The notes under the pieces were generated by a model. It made no database searches. It worked only from the letters and a program-made list of their open reading frames with translations, and was not told where the DNA came from. This document shows, piece by piece, positions 1 to 12,900 of a DNA stretch of 64,000 nt; the first letter of the stretch is position 1, and every line of letters begins with the position of its first letter. Source of the stretch: Neoarius graeffei (Eukaryota; Chordata; Actinopteri; Siluriformes; Ariidae); assembly GCF_027579695.1 (NCBI RefSeq), contig NC_083577.1:91774016-91838015 (forward strand), written 5' to 3'. Made by a program: the position numbers and the translations under genes.

Positions 1-828
1 TCGCTCGCTAGCATGGAAGTTTTATGTCTCTGACATGTGACATCATGTTGTCTTGACAACCATGCAATATCGTAAACCATATTCAATGCTCATTCTCCAC
101 TGGGTAGAGTGACGTAATACACGTAGGATAAGCGATATGCTAACAATATTGCATGCTATCAAACCAAATGAATGAAACCTGCTAGAAGGGAACAGAACAC
201 ACATTTTTATTCCATTGAAAAAGTGTCCTGGATGGATAATAATTCCCGATATTTCCCTCAGACGACATTACTCCCAGTGTTTTCCTGCTGACTAGACATG
301 CATTGTCAAAATGGCGAACCAGTTTAAAATTAAAATTCTTTTGATTAACTTGTGTTTTTGTTTTCTTTGGGGTTTTTTTGTGGATGTGTCCATATAATAT
401 AAAGAACATTACACAGTGGTGTGAAGATATGAAGTTTATCTCATTCGCTTCACTCAGTAGATTCACCACTCGAAGATAAACTTCATATCTTCATGCCACT
501 ATGTAAGCTCCTCTATATATCTTATGCTGAAATTTATTTTACTAAACTGATCTATATTAAAAAAAAAAAAAAATTCTCTCTTTCTTCTGGCTTCCAGCAG
601 CCAGTCAGAGGTATCCTGAGAGCAGAAAGTAATTGTGATTCGTTAAACACAGCTACCAATAAAAAACACAGAGGAGGCGGGGTTTACTGCACCTTAAGTT
701 ACTAGAAGTCCTGTAAGTCATGCTCGAGGTTCCGAGTATATGAGTAAATGACTCAGGTCATAATGTAATGCTGTATATATCCTGTAATGTGAATGAGGTG
801 TTTATCCTGATATTGTAGATTTTAGGAC
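1..828. other. 3' flank of tspear, mostly unassigned
   Basis: This stretch lies downstream of the tspear stop and should include its 3' UTR. A TTTATT (AATAAA on the minus strand) at 533-538 is a possible polyadenylation signal, but nothing confirms it. Apart from the hairpin at 414-501 and an A-run near 560-572, I recognise nothing. Confidence 0.4.
414..501. repeat. Inverted repeat (hairpin)
   Basis: Arms at about 414-446 and 470-501 are reverse complements around the core GAAGATATGAAGTTTATC, with a short loop. It is probably the fused or subterminal end of a small DNA transposon, lying in the 3' flank of tspear. Confidence 0.6.
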
Positions 829-991
829 TCAGCGCTGGAAGTAGGTTTTCAGCTTGAGCACTTTGGAGTATGCAGCTCTGGCGCTGGAGGAAATGAGGTA
901 AGATCCATCAGAGGAAGTGAAGAATTCCCAGTCTCTGCATCCATGCGTGTTTAGTCTGTGCACAGGCACAAATCCCTCATAACCCTGCCAC
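829..991 (-). CDS. tspear: tspear exon 12, EAR repeat 7 and stop
   Basis: The exon is 163 bp including the TGA at 829-831 and encodes residues 618-671. The acceptor is CCCCTCAG, downstream of a (GT)n tract. It opens [20 protein letters not shown], and the last repeat core is [17 protein letters not shown], ending [11 protein letters not shown]. The phase matches exon 11 exactly. Confidence 0.94.
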
Positions 992-3900
992 CTGAGGGGA
1001 CACACACACACACATGTTGGTGGTTTCTCAATATTACTCAATATTAAAAAAGGATCCTTTAAAGGCTGCATTTCAAGGATGCCATGTCATTGAATCCCAC
1101 CCAGTATGATGTCTAAGATCCTTCAAATTCTACCAAGGACTGAATCCTTCATTCAGAGAATTTTCAAGAATGCTTGAGTGTATCTGCAGTGTTCTTAAAG
1201 GCCAAGAGAAATGTACCCCTTTCCCCCTTGGATAATAATAGTACAAGTCCCAACAATGAAAACTTATCATTGAAACCCATGTCAAAAATGTTGGGAACAT
1301 TCAGAATTTGTCGAATTTAAATTTCCCACCAAGGGAATCCCGGTACCAATGTCACCATTATTAGCTGGCTTTCATGTGATGTCACGAGTGTGAATGGTTT
1401 TACCGGCGGTTTTTCCACTTATGTCCACACAGTGTAGCTTCTGTCCAACTCTCTGCTAGATTACATTCATTTTGATGGAAACTTGCGACAGAACACGAAG
1501 TAGAAAGACAAATTATTAATCTACAATCTACAACTGTTATGGTGCAGAAGGGGGAGAGAAAAAAAGGGAAAGCACCCAGAAAGCGATGTATCGCTGCCAG
1601 GTGCAGCAAAAGAAATGCCGTGGAGGGAATGGCCCTGTTCTTTTTCCTGAAAGATAAAGGTAGTCGCTAATTAGTCAAGACTTTGCTACAATCAACTGCA
1701 AAGCATTTTGTTTCCAACATACTGTAATACCACTAACTTGAGGAATGCACCTTCAACTTCTGGTCATCCGAACCCCTTAAGGCGTGAAGGTGAGCTCGCG
1801 CCGGGGCGAATAATGTCCCAAGGCACGGTCCTAGCAGGCCGTGCCCATGCTGGTTTGCGAGGGCATGGGGAGAGGGACATGCCTGCAAAATTTTGTTTTG
1901 CTTTGCTGCGAGCTTCCCTGGCTGAGTTATGAATTTTTAAAGTCCACCCGGAGCCGTGGCTTACATTAAAGTGCACAGCGAAGAGTGGAGCTCACGCCGG
2001 GGAAAATAATGTCCTGAGGCATGGTTGTAGTGGGCCATGCCCATGCTGTTTCATGAGGGCATGGGGAGAGGTACATGCCTGCAAAATTTCGCCTCTCTGT
2101 AAGGTTCCCTCGCCGAGTTATGAATTTTTAATGTCCGGCTGTAGCTGTGAATCATATAGATATGGCAGCACGGTGGTGTAGTGGTTAGCACGGTCGTTTC
2201 ACAGCAAGAAGATTCCGGGTTCGAACCCAGCGGCCAGCGAGGGCCTTTCTGTGTGGAGTTTGCATGTTCTCCCCGTGTCTGCGTGGGTTTCCTCCGGGTG
2301 CTCCAGTTTCCCCCACAGTCCAGAGACGTGCAGTTAGATTGACGTGGGGCAGCCTTGGGCTGAGGTGCCCTTGAGCAAGGTACCGAACCCCTGACTGCTC
2401 CCCGGGCGCTCTGGTGTGGCTGCCCACTGCTCTGAGTGTGTGTGTGTGTGTGTTCACTGCTTCAGATAGGTTAAATGCAGAGGATGAATTTCACTGTGCT
2501 TGAAGTGTGCATGTGACGAATAAAGGGTTCTTAGTTCTTCTATAGAAACTTAAGGCACAGAGTAGAGCTTGTGCTGGGGCGAATAACATCCCAAGGCACA
2601 GTCCTACCAGGCAGTGCCCATGCTGGTTCGTAGGGGATCGTGTAGAGAGAGGTGCCTGCAAAATTTGGCTTCGCTGGGACCTCCAGTGGCCGAGCTATGA
2701 GCATTTAAAGGCTGGCTGAAACCGTGGATCAAATCGAAACTTAAGGTTTGTCACTGTCACTGACCCTGCTCTCATCAGACAATTCTGGCTTGAATCTGTA
2801 CGGTTCGATACCTCTCTCTTCTTCCCTATTGCTGGCCACTTCTTCTTCCGTCAGTACGTCGTCATCAACTTGAACTGATGAAAAACTACTAAAACTTGAA
2901 TTTTCTCCCTCACTAAATTCCTGCTCACGTTGGTCGCTCATGTTGTTGTTCATAGCTGACATACACTCTTGACATCTCGCGACTCTCATCTGCTACTTCC
3001 GGTTGCTTGGTGGACGGTTCTAAAAAGGCTGAATTTACTCGCCTTTTGTTTGCGAATATATCTGCTACTGTGCAGTTTAGAGAATAGTTGCCTCTGTCCA
3101 GGGACTCAATAAACCTCGCCGAATTTAACTGGTTTTCTGTTTTAGTGCAAAAAATGATGCACACCTGGGAGTCGGTAAGAGGAAACCTTGTTAACATGAC
3201 TGCATATAAGGCACACAAATGGTCTAAGATTAATAGGACAACATCAGTCTGGGGCATGTTTTTACTTTTGGGGACGCGTACTTTTGGAATGCAAAGAATA
3301 TGCAGAAAAAATGGTGGCTCTAGCTAAAGTGGCAAAATGTGGGTTGATATTAAATAGCCTGCAGAGTGTAGTGCCTGGGACACAATCCATGACTAAAGCT
3401 GTTTTGACATTTCTAAGAACAATTGGTCTTGCAAAGAGAATTTAACTTTCTTTCTTTTAATTGGAAGTATGAATATTCCCAAAAGTATTCACACTTCAGT
3501 CCTGCAGATGGCGTGATTGTACTAAGATTGCATGCTGGAAATAATCTCAACAGAAGAAGAAGTAGAAGAAGAAGACAGACACCTGTAGTCTGGCTAATGC
3601 GACTTCAGAGCTCTCCGAGCTATTGGTCTGGCCAAGATATTCAGCCCAACCGTTTCCCAGAGCCCGTGGTTGACCCACCTCCCTGAAATGCCTCAGTTTG
3701 CTACTGGTCGAAGCCAGAAAAGGCTGTGACGAAGCTTAAACCAATCACATCACTCTTTCCTCTGACGTATGTGACGCGACGATAGGATTCTCGCTGAGCC
3801 CCATTGATTTGGCTACTAGCGGGGCTAACTGGTAGATTAAACTCTTACCGAAGCCGGTCAGGAGCAAGGCGAAAACGTCCTTCCTTTCAATAAATACCTC

Positions 3901-6900
3901 CAGGGCTGCTCTTTGCTCCGTTTTCAATGAGACCTTCCCGTTGAATGCTTTCAATACAGCATGATTCTGTAAACAATCTATGGCTTCCGGTCGTAGTTCT
4001 ACTACGTCACTGCCTTGAACATGCCTCTACCCAGGGCCGTTGGAAATGCTCAAAGTTGATTGGCTCCCAATTTTTCCGGAGCTTGGAAGAGCTGGAGATA
4101 GCTTGCCTGGCCAGACTAAGCTCGCAACAGGCCCTCGTGTTGCGTCACACTTAGGATGGGCGGGCCCAGGCTAAGGCACCTGCACACTCGCTTGACTGTT
4201 CCATTATGCGTTCTCCAAATGTAAGAAAGGAGTCTTGCCTAGCCTCTGAAGGACCTGTACTACCAAGGAAACATTCTTGACTTTGAGAAAGGAGACAGTT
4301 GGCCTGTGGGGGTGTGCACTGAGCTGAGCTAGCGTACATCCTACCTAAGGCTATATGCACACTAATTTGTTTTAGCCTTAAAGCTCATGACTTTTGCTAT
4401 ATTTACGCTTGCCATCCACACTACTCCGGAGTTTTCAATCTTGCTGTGGGACCCATTTTAGTTTGAAAACTCCAGGGTAGTGATTTAATGTAGACGGGAA
4501 AAAACAAGAGACGTTTGGAAATGATGACGCAGACTCCCATGTTCATTTTCTCCTTAGGTCTCATCAGTCATGATGTATCCTTCCCTGTTAGTCATGGTCC
4601 TATCACATGACCCTTTTTCGGAAGAAAACAAACAGTGTCAGCCTGTTTATACCAGCACACACATGCCCAGTACACATGAATGATCAGGTGATATGCATTT
4701 TCAGGCGTGTTAGTGTGGGCGGAGATTATTTCTGATATGGAGCTAGAGTGCTTGTCTGGACGCCATTTTCAAACAAAACTATATTAGTGTAGACATAGCC
4801 TTCGTCTCAGGACATTCTCAGTTAATGCCTCTATTGATCTGTTTGCTGCCGTTGACTGTGCTGTCCCTCAAGGATCGACACTGCACACTGGACTTTTCAT
4901 TGTATTTCCAAAACATAATATCTCTTCATTGCTACACCAATGACACTTACCTATATGTGTCTTTAAAACCCAAAGATCTCTGCTCACTACAGCGTCTGAA
5001 ACTCTAATGTTCTATTTAATATCTTAGGAGTATGTGAGAATCCTGATGTTTTATTTGATTACAATATGATTTGTACAGCACTTTGGTTAACTTTTGTTGT
5101 CTTGATAATAGGACTGTTTCACAATCAGGGGAAACTTTTCAGGTCCAATAGTCCCAAAATAAAACCTCAGATTTTTGTGTTTCTCTGCTGTCAAAAACTC
5201 CCTTTTGAGATGGAAATGAATTGTGCAGAATTTCAGAGCTACAGGTCATGTACTGGGTGTGGTACTGTAGTGAGAAGAGGTGTGTATTTCTAAAACTGAC
5301 CATCTTTCTTACAGTCCACAAGAGTGAGGGATACAAAGTGAAAAACCGTTGAAATGGATGTGACATATATGAAGGACAAATTTTCACATCCTGTGCAGCG
5401 ATGTTTGTACACGGTGGTGACTGTAAGAACAACTGAAGTGGTGACGATCCCTGTGGCTTTCCGGAGAGCATACTTTCTGACGAACTTGCATTTCAACTAC
5501 ATGTGAAGCTCCGCTGCAAAAGTGTCTCACATCTGTTTCAAGGTCTGTTTTTTTATTGCGCAACAACAAAGTATTCTGCTTCAAAAGTACAAATATTTTC
5601 TTAAAAAATAATTTATATCGTGAGTGATTTCTGGATAGGACATTTTTGATGGACAGAGGATCCTGTCAGTTTAACGAGGTGTTTGAAAGTTTGTGAACCC
5701 TTTAGAATGTTCTATATTTCTGCATAAATATGACCTAAAACATCATCAGATTTTCACACAAGTCCTAAAAGTAGATAAAGAGAACCCAGTTAAACAAATG
5801 AGACAAAAATATTATACTTGGTCATTTATTTATTGAGGAAAATGAGCCAATATTACATATCTGTGAGTGGCAAAAGTATGTGAACCTTTGCTTTCAGTAT
5901 CTGGTGTGACCCCCTTGTGCAGCAATAACTGCAACTAAACGTTTGCGGTAACTGTTGATCAGTCCTGCACACCGGCTTGGAGGAATTTTAGCCCGTTCCT
6001 CCATACAGAACAGCTTCAACTCTGGGATGTTGCTGGGTTTCCTCACATGAACTGCTCGCTTCAGGTCCTTCCACAACATTTCCATTGGATTATTGGCCAT
6101 TCCAAAACATTAACTTTATTCTTCTTTAACCATTCTTTGGTAGAACGACTTGTGTGCTTAGGGTCGTTGTCTTGCTGCATGACCCACCTTCTCTTGAGAT
6201 TCAGTTCATGGACAGATGTCCTGACATTTTCCTTTAGAATTCACTGGTATAATTCAGAATTCATTGTTCCATCAATGATGGTAAGCCGTCCTGGCCCAGA
6301 TGCAGCAAAACAGGCCCAAACCACGATACTACCACCACCATGTTTCACAGATGGGATAAGGTTCTTATGCTGGAATGCAGTGTTTTCCTTTCTCCAAACA
6401 TAACGCTTCTCATTTAAACCAAAATGTTCTATTTTGGTCTCATCCGTCCACAAAACATTTTTCCAATAGCCTTCTGGCTTATCCATATGATCTTTAGCAA
6501 ACTGCAGACGAGCAGCAATGTTCTTTTTGGAGAGCAGTGGCTTTCTCCTTGCAACCCTGCCATGCACACCATTGTTGTTCAGTGTTCTCCTAATAGTGGA
6601 CTCATGAACATTAACATTAGTCAATGTGAGAGAGGCCTTCAGTTGCTTAGAAGTTACCCTGGGGTCCTTTGTGACCTCGCCGACTATTACACGCCTTGCT
6701 CTTGGAGTGATCTTTGTTGGTTGACCACTCCTGGGGAGGGTAACAATGGGCTTGAATTTCCTTCATTTGTACACAGTCTGTCTGACTGTGGATTGGTGGA
6801 GTCCAAACTCTTTAGAGATGGTTTTGTAACCTTTTCCAGCCTGATGAGCATCAACAACGCTTTTTCTGAGGTCCTCAGAAATCTCCTTTGTTCTTGCCAT

Positions 6901-9900
6901 GATACACTTCCACAAACATGTTTTGTGAAGATCAGACTTTGATAGATCCCTGTTCTTTAAATAAAACAGGGTGCCCACTCACACCTGATTGTCATCCCAT
7001 TGATTGAAAACACCTGAGTCGAATTTCACCTTCAAATTAACTGCTAATCCTAGAGGTTCACATACTTTTGCCACTCACAGATATGTAATACTGGATCATT
7101 TTCCTCAATAAATAAATTACCAAGTATAATATTTTTGTCTCATTTGTTTAACTGGGTTCCCTTTATCTACTTTTAGGACCCATCCCAATGCGGCGTGGCG
7201 ATGTAGCTTACAGCAGGTTATGGTCGCTGAACTGCTGGTTGTCCAGATGGTGCTCTGAAAACAGTGTGGGCTTTATAGATAATTGGGCTAATTTTGAGGG
7301 CACTGCTGGCTTGTTAGGGTGGGACAGTATCCATCCCACTCGGGAAGGTGCTGCTCTCATTTCCTGCAGCATAGGTCATAGTCTCAGAACAGGCCTAGGT
7401 AATTTCTGACAATCCAGAGCCAAGGCCAGGGAGCAGACGAACAGGCTAAACCGACTGTCTGCTAGCTGCACAGAGTCGTCACTCAGGGTCCACTACATCG
7501 AGACTGTGTCTGTTCCCCGAGCTCAACAAAAAGGTAGAAATATTCAGAGAGTTTGTTCCAGTAACCTAATCAATATAAAATTAGATCATACTGACTGTAC
7601 AGCCGCTGCCAGCACCTTTGATCTAAAGGTGGGGCTATTAAATATTACATCTCTTACATCTAAAGCACTAATGGTTAATGAACTCATTACTGATCAGGAG
7701 TTTAATGTACTGTGTTTAACAGAAACATGGATTAAGCCAAATGAATATATAGCATTAAATGAAGCGAGTCCTCCTGGATACAGTTATATACACCAGCCTC
7801 GTCTAACTGGCAGAGGAGGAGGCGTCGCGGTTATTTATAATGATTATCTAGGTGTAACACACAAACCTGGTTATAAATGTAATACATTTGAAGTTCTTCA
7901 TACTCATATAATGTATGTAGCCTCGAAAAATAGGTCTACCCAGTTAATTCCATTGCTTATTATTTACAGGCCCCCGGGGCCATATTCTGAGTTTCTTTCT
8001 GAATTTGCAGATTTTATCTCAGATCTGGTTATTTCCTGAGACAAAGCTTTAGTTGTTGGAGATTTTAATATTCACTTCGATAACCCAGAAGACCCTTTGA
8101 AAACAGCGTTTGTGTCCATTTTAGATTCAATAGGGATTAATCAGAATGTCATAGGACCGACCCATAATGGTGGTCACACCCTCGATCTAATACTAACATT
8201 CGGGTTAAACATAAAATATAGTCACACTTCCACAGTCCGAAGTTATCTCAGATCATCATCTCATTCAAAATATGTCTGAGTAATAATATATGCACCTCAC
8301 CACGCTACTGTATTAAACGTACATTCACGTCAACTACTGCACAGAGCTTTATAAATGATCTCCCAGAGTTATCAACTTTGATTGGGTCACTGTCAGCCCC
8401 TGCAGAACTTGATCAGGCAACTGAATGCTTAGAGTCAACATTCCGCCATACTTTAGATAATGTAGCTCCTCTTTAAAGGAAAATGGTCAGAGACAAAAAA
8501 AATTAGCACCCTGGTATAATGATGACACTCGCACATTAAAACAGACCACTCGAAAATTGGAACGTAAATGGCGTCAAACAAAGTTGGTAGTGTTCAAATT
8601 AGCGTGGAAGGAGAGCTTCCTGAAGTATAGAAAAGCTCTTAGTGCTGCGAGATCAACATATCTCTCCTCCCTAATAGAAGATAACAAAAATAATCCTAGA
8701 TTCCTATTTAATACTGTAGCAAAATTAACCAGGAATAAGTCCACTATAGACACATGCACACCTGCAGTATGGAGTAGCAACGACTTCATGAATTTTTTTA
8801 ATGACAAAATTGAGAATATCCGACAAAAAATTCAAACTACTAATTTAAGGTCAGTAGTGTGGTGCTGTGGGATATGGCTGCCTCTCCAGTAGCTCTGTAG
8901 TTTTTAGCTCTTTAAACCTCTTTTTTCCCCACCTTTTTACTTTTCTGCTCTTCTTACGAAGATATAGTGTGTTTTTCTTCATATCAAATGGCAAGGCAAG
9001 TTTATTTCTATAGCGCATTTCATACAAAGTGGCAGTTCAATGTGCTTTACAGAGGTAAAAGCAAAACAGTAAACAATAGAAAATAAAATTACATAAAATA
9101 AAGGGGAAAGAAGAAAGAAAAAGAAAAATATGAGAATTAAACAAGAGTAGAAATAAAGTAATAAAATGAAGTAAAAGTTCAGTAAAAAACAGCAGAATAA
9201 AATGGAATAAAAGTTAAGTAATGTTTAAAACATGCAAAGATTGTAAAAGTTAAGTAAAGTTTAAAACGTAAAGATGACGATATTTATCAGTTAGCAGAAA
9301 GCATCTGAGAACAGCTTGGTCTTTAGTCTAGATTTGAAGCTGCCAACAGCAGGAGCATTTTTGATGTCCTCTGGGAGTTGGTTCCATAGCTGCACTGCAT
9401 AGTAGCTAAAAGCTGCTTCACCACACTTTGTTTTAACAACAGGTTTTACCAGTAAATTTTGCTGCTGCGATCTGGTAGATCTGATTGGGTTAGGCCGCTC
9501 CAACATATCAGAGAGGTAATTGGGCCCTCTACTATTTAGAGATTTGTACACCAGCAGCAATGGATATTTTTAACTTTAACATGCAACCAGGAGACAGTTT
9601 TCTCGCTTATTCGAGAGAGGAGCTGCTGGCCCTGAAAACAATGGGACGAGCCGGGATACGACACCCCATCCCGGCAGAGCTGAGGAGGAGACCCAGGGGC
9701 TGCAAAGCTGGGGCTAAGCTAAAGTCTAGGCTAACGGACAACTGGCTGTGCTGCAAACCATCCATTCCCTCCATTAGTATGGGGAATGTGAACTCGCTGC
9801 CGAACAAGGTCAACGAGCTATCTGCACTGAACAACCAGCAGATTTACTGGGAGAGCAGCTTGTTTATCTTTACAGAGACATGGCTAACACACCTCGTACC

Positions 9901-12900
9901 GGATGCTAACGTGGACCTGCGGGGATTCACTGCTGTGAGAGCCAACAGACACTAAAGCATGTGGGAAAGGCAAAGGTGGGGGACTTATCATCTACGTGAA
10001 CAACCACTGGTGTAACCCAGGACATATCTCCATACAGATAGTCTTATGTTGCCCGGACTTGGAGCTGCTAGCCGTTAGCCTGCGGCCATATTATCTGCCG
10101 AGGGAGTTCAGTCACGTGATCACCATCTGTGTTTACATCCCTCCGAGGGCAGATGCAGCTGCTGCATATGAGAGGATTCACGCTGTCACAGCAAGGCTGC
10201 AGACACAGCACTCTGAGGCATTTATGATCATTTCTGGGGACTTTAACCACGCTAATTTGGACTCTGGCTGCTTTATACCAGGTTGTGGACTGTCCAACAA
10301 GGAACAACACGACGATTGACTTGCTGTATGCTAATGTGAGGGATGCATACAGAGTCACACCCCTCCCCCCACGAGGGAAGTCTGACCACAACCTGGTTCG
10401 TCTACAGCCAAAGTACACCCCCCGGTCCAAAGGCAGCCTGCAACAACTAGCTCCATCAGAAGGTGGTCCCCTGAAATGGAAGATGCCCTCAGAGACTGTT
10501 ATGACATCACGGACTGGGATGTGTTGCTTAGCCCACACTGTGAGGACATAGAGGGGCTGACACACTGTCTGACAGATTACCTCAACTTCTGTGCAGACGT
10601 GGTCTCCCCCACTAAGACTGTACAGTGTTACCCTAATAACAAGCCATGGGTAACACAGGAAGTCAAAGCTGTCCTCAACAGGAAGAAGGCTGCCTTCAGG
10701 AGCAGGGATAGGGAGGCGATGAAAACAGCATAGCAGGAGGTGAAACACTGCATGAGGGAAGCAAAGGACAGCTACAGGAGAAAGGTGGAGCAGAAGCTGA
10801 AGGAGAACAGCATGAGGGAGGTCTGGGAAGGTGTGAAAACTATCACAGGCCACAACACAAAGACCAGAGTCATGGGGGGACAGTGGAGAGGGCAAGCGAG
10901 CTAAATAACTTCTTCAACCGATTCAACCAGCCCACGTCCCCCCTCCCCTCCCCCTCACTGCAGCCATTTATCCTTCTTCCCTCAACACACCTCCCTTCAG
11001 TCATCCCCCTCCTCCCCCACCTCAACACAGACTCCTCCATGCATTACTGCAGACCAGGTCAGAGGTCAACTGAGGAAGCTTCACCCCAGGAAAGCAGCAG
11101 GCCCAGACAAGGTGTGTCCCAGACTACTGAAGACCTGCGCTGCTGAACTGGGTGAACCACTCCAACACATCTTCAACCTCAGCATGAAGCTGGGTAGAGT
11201 GCCCACCCTCTGGAAGACATCATGCATCGTTCCAGTTCCCAAGAAGAACCGGCCCAGCGAGCTGAACCACTTCTGACTGGTGGCACTCACTTCACATCTG
11301 ATGAAGACATTGGAGCGGCTCTTCCTCAGCCTCCTCAGACCCCAGGTGCAACACGCCCAGGACTGTCTGCAGTTTGCGTACCGGGCAGGTGTTTAGTGTG
11401 AAAGACGCCATCCTCTACCTGCTACACCGAGCCCACTCACATCTGGATAAGGGAAATGATACAGTGAGGATCCTCTTCTTGGACTTCTCGAGTGCCTTCA
11501 ACACCATCCAGCCCCTTATGCTTCAGGACAAACTGAATAGGATGCGAGTGGACCCCTGCCTGGGCACCTGGATCTCCAGCTACCTCACCAACAGGCTGCA
11601 GTACGTCAGGCTGAAGGACATCATGTCTGACACTGTGATTAGCAGCACTGGAGCACCCCAGGGCATGGTGCTGGCCCCTCTTCTCTTCACCCTGTACACT
11701 ACGGACTTCTGCTACAACTCGGAGTTGTGTCACATTCAGAAGTTCGCCAATGACACAGCCATTGTGGGGTGTATCAGGGACAACAGAGAGGAGGAGTATA
11801 GGAGCCTGGTGAGGGACTTTGCCATCTGGTGCAACAGGAACCATCTGCAGCTCAACACCGTGAAGACCAAGGAGCTGGTCATTGACTTCGGGAGGTCCAG
11901 ACCAAGGTCACGACCAGTTCTGATTGAGGGAGTCGAGGTGGAGGATGTGCTACAAGTACTTTGGGCTGTGGCTGGACAGCAAGCTGGACTGGACTTGCAA
12001 CACCAACCACTTGTACAGGAAGGGACAGAGCAGGCTATACTTCCTGAGGAGGCTGGGGTCCTTTAACATCTGCAGGAAACTCCTGTGGATGTTCTATCAG
12101 TCCGTGGTTGCCAGTGTCCTGTTTTACACCATGGCATGCTGGGGGGGGCAGCACATCCAAGAAGGACACATCCAGGCTGGACAAACTGATCAGGTGGGCC
12201 GGCTCTGTGGTCAGCATGAAGCTGGACTCTCTGGTGATGGTGGCAGAGAATAGGACTATGGACAAACTACTGAACATCAAGGACGATGCCAGTCACCCTC
12301 TGCACACCGTCATCAGCAACCAGAGGAGCCTGTTCAGTGACAGAATGCTCCTTCCCAAGTGTAGGACTAATAGACTTAAAAACTCCTTTGTCCCTCATGC
12401 CATCGGACTGTACAACTCCTCTCTGGGGGGGAGGAAGGGTAACAGGAGGAAAGAGGATGGGAAGGAGCAGTAGCCTAGCCTGACAAAAAGCAATACTGGA
12501 CAATGTGCAATATAAATGTGCAAGATAATGTGCAATACCTCTCCTGCTGGACATTTTTTTCCTTTTTCTTTCTTATTTTCCCATATCTTATTCTTTTTTA
12601 TATTTGTATATGTAAATACTTAATTTAATTTAATGTATCTAGAAGTTTTCTCTATTTTCTATTCTCTGTTTATCCTGTAATGATGATGCTGGAATTTTAA
12701 TTTCCCTGAAGGAACCCTCCCAAAGTGATCAATAAAGTTCTATCTAATCTATCTAATCTAATGTAAGTGACCCTGTAGTTAACAATATAACTGTATCAGA
12801 TCAGCAATTAGAATGTTTTACTCCCATAAAAGAAACTGAATTACTTTCATTAATCTCCACATCAAAAGCCTCAACTTGTGTACTAGATCCCTTACCTACA

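Larger units (their letters stand above)
8855..12757 (+). mobile_element. Second LINE (Rex1/Jockey-like) nested in copy A
   Basis: Runs from TAGTGTGGTGC at 8855 to a tail AATAAAGTTCTATCTAATCT plus repeats of TCTAA at about 12757, after which copy A resumes at AATGTAAGTGACC. It carries a short 5' UTR, one long decayed ORF2 (endonuclease and reverse transcriptase) and a 3' UTR. A minus-strand L2-like fragment interrupts it just before the ATG. Clade assignment is by the look of the RT motifs only. Confidence 0.85.

Noticed and set aside
5066..5584. Cluster of overlapping 66-110-codon frames on both strands
   Set aside because: No domain, no splice context tying them to tspear, no composition signal; random frames.
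6424..6942. 172-codon plus-strand ORF (also 15150-15527)
   Set aside because: Antisense to Tc1 transposase in both copies; conserved only because the transposase strand was.
10068..10895. 275-codon minus-strand open frame
   Set aside because: Antisense shadow of the endonuclease-RT region of the Rex1/Jockey-like LINE on the plus strand.
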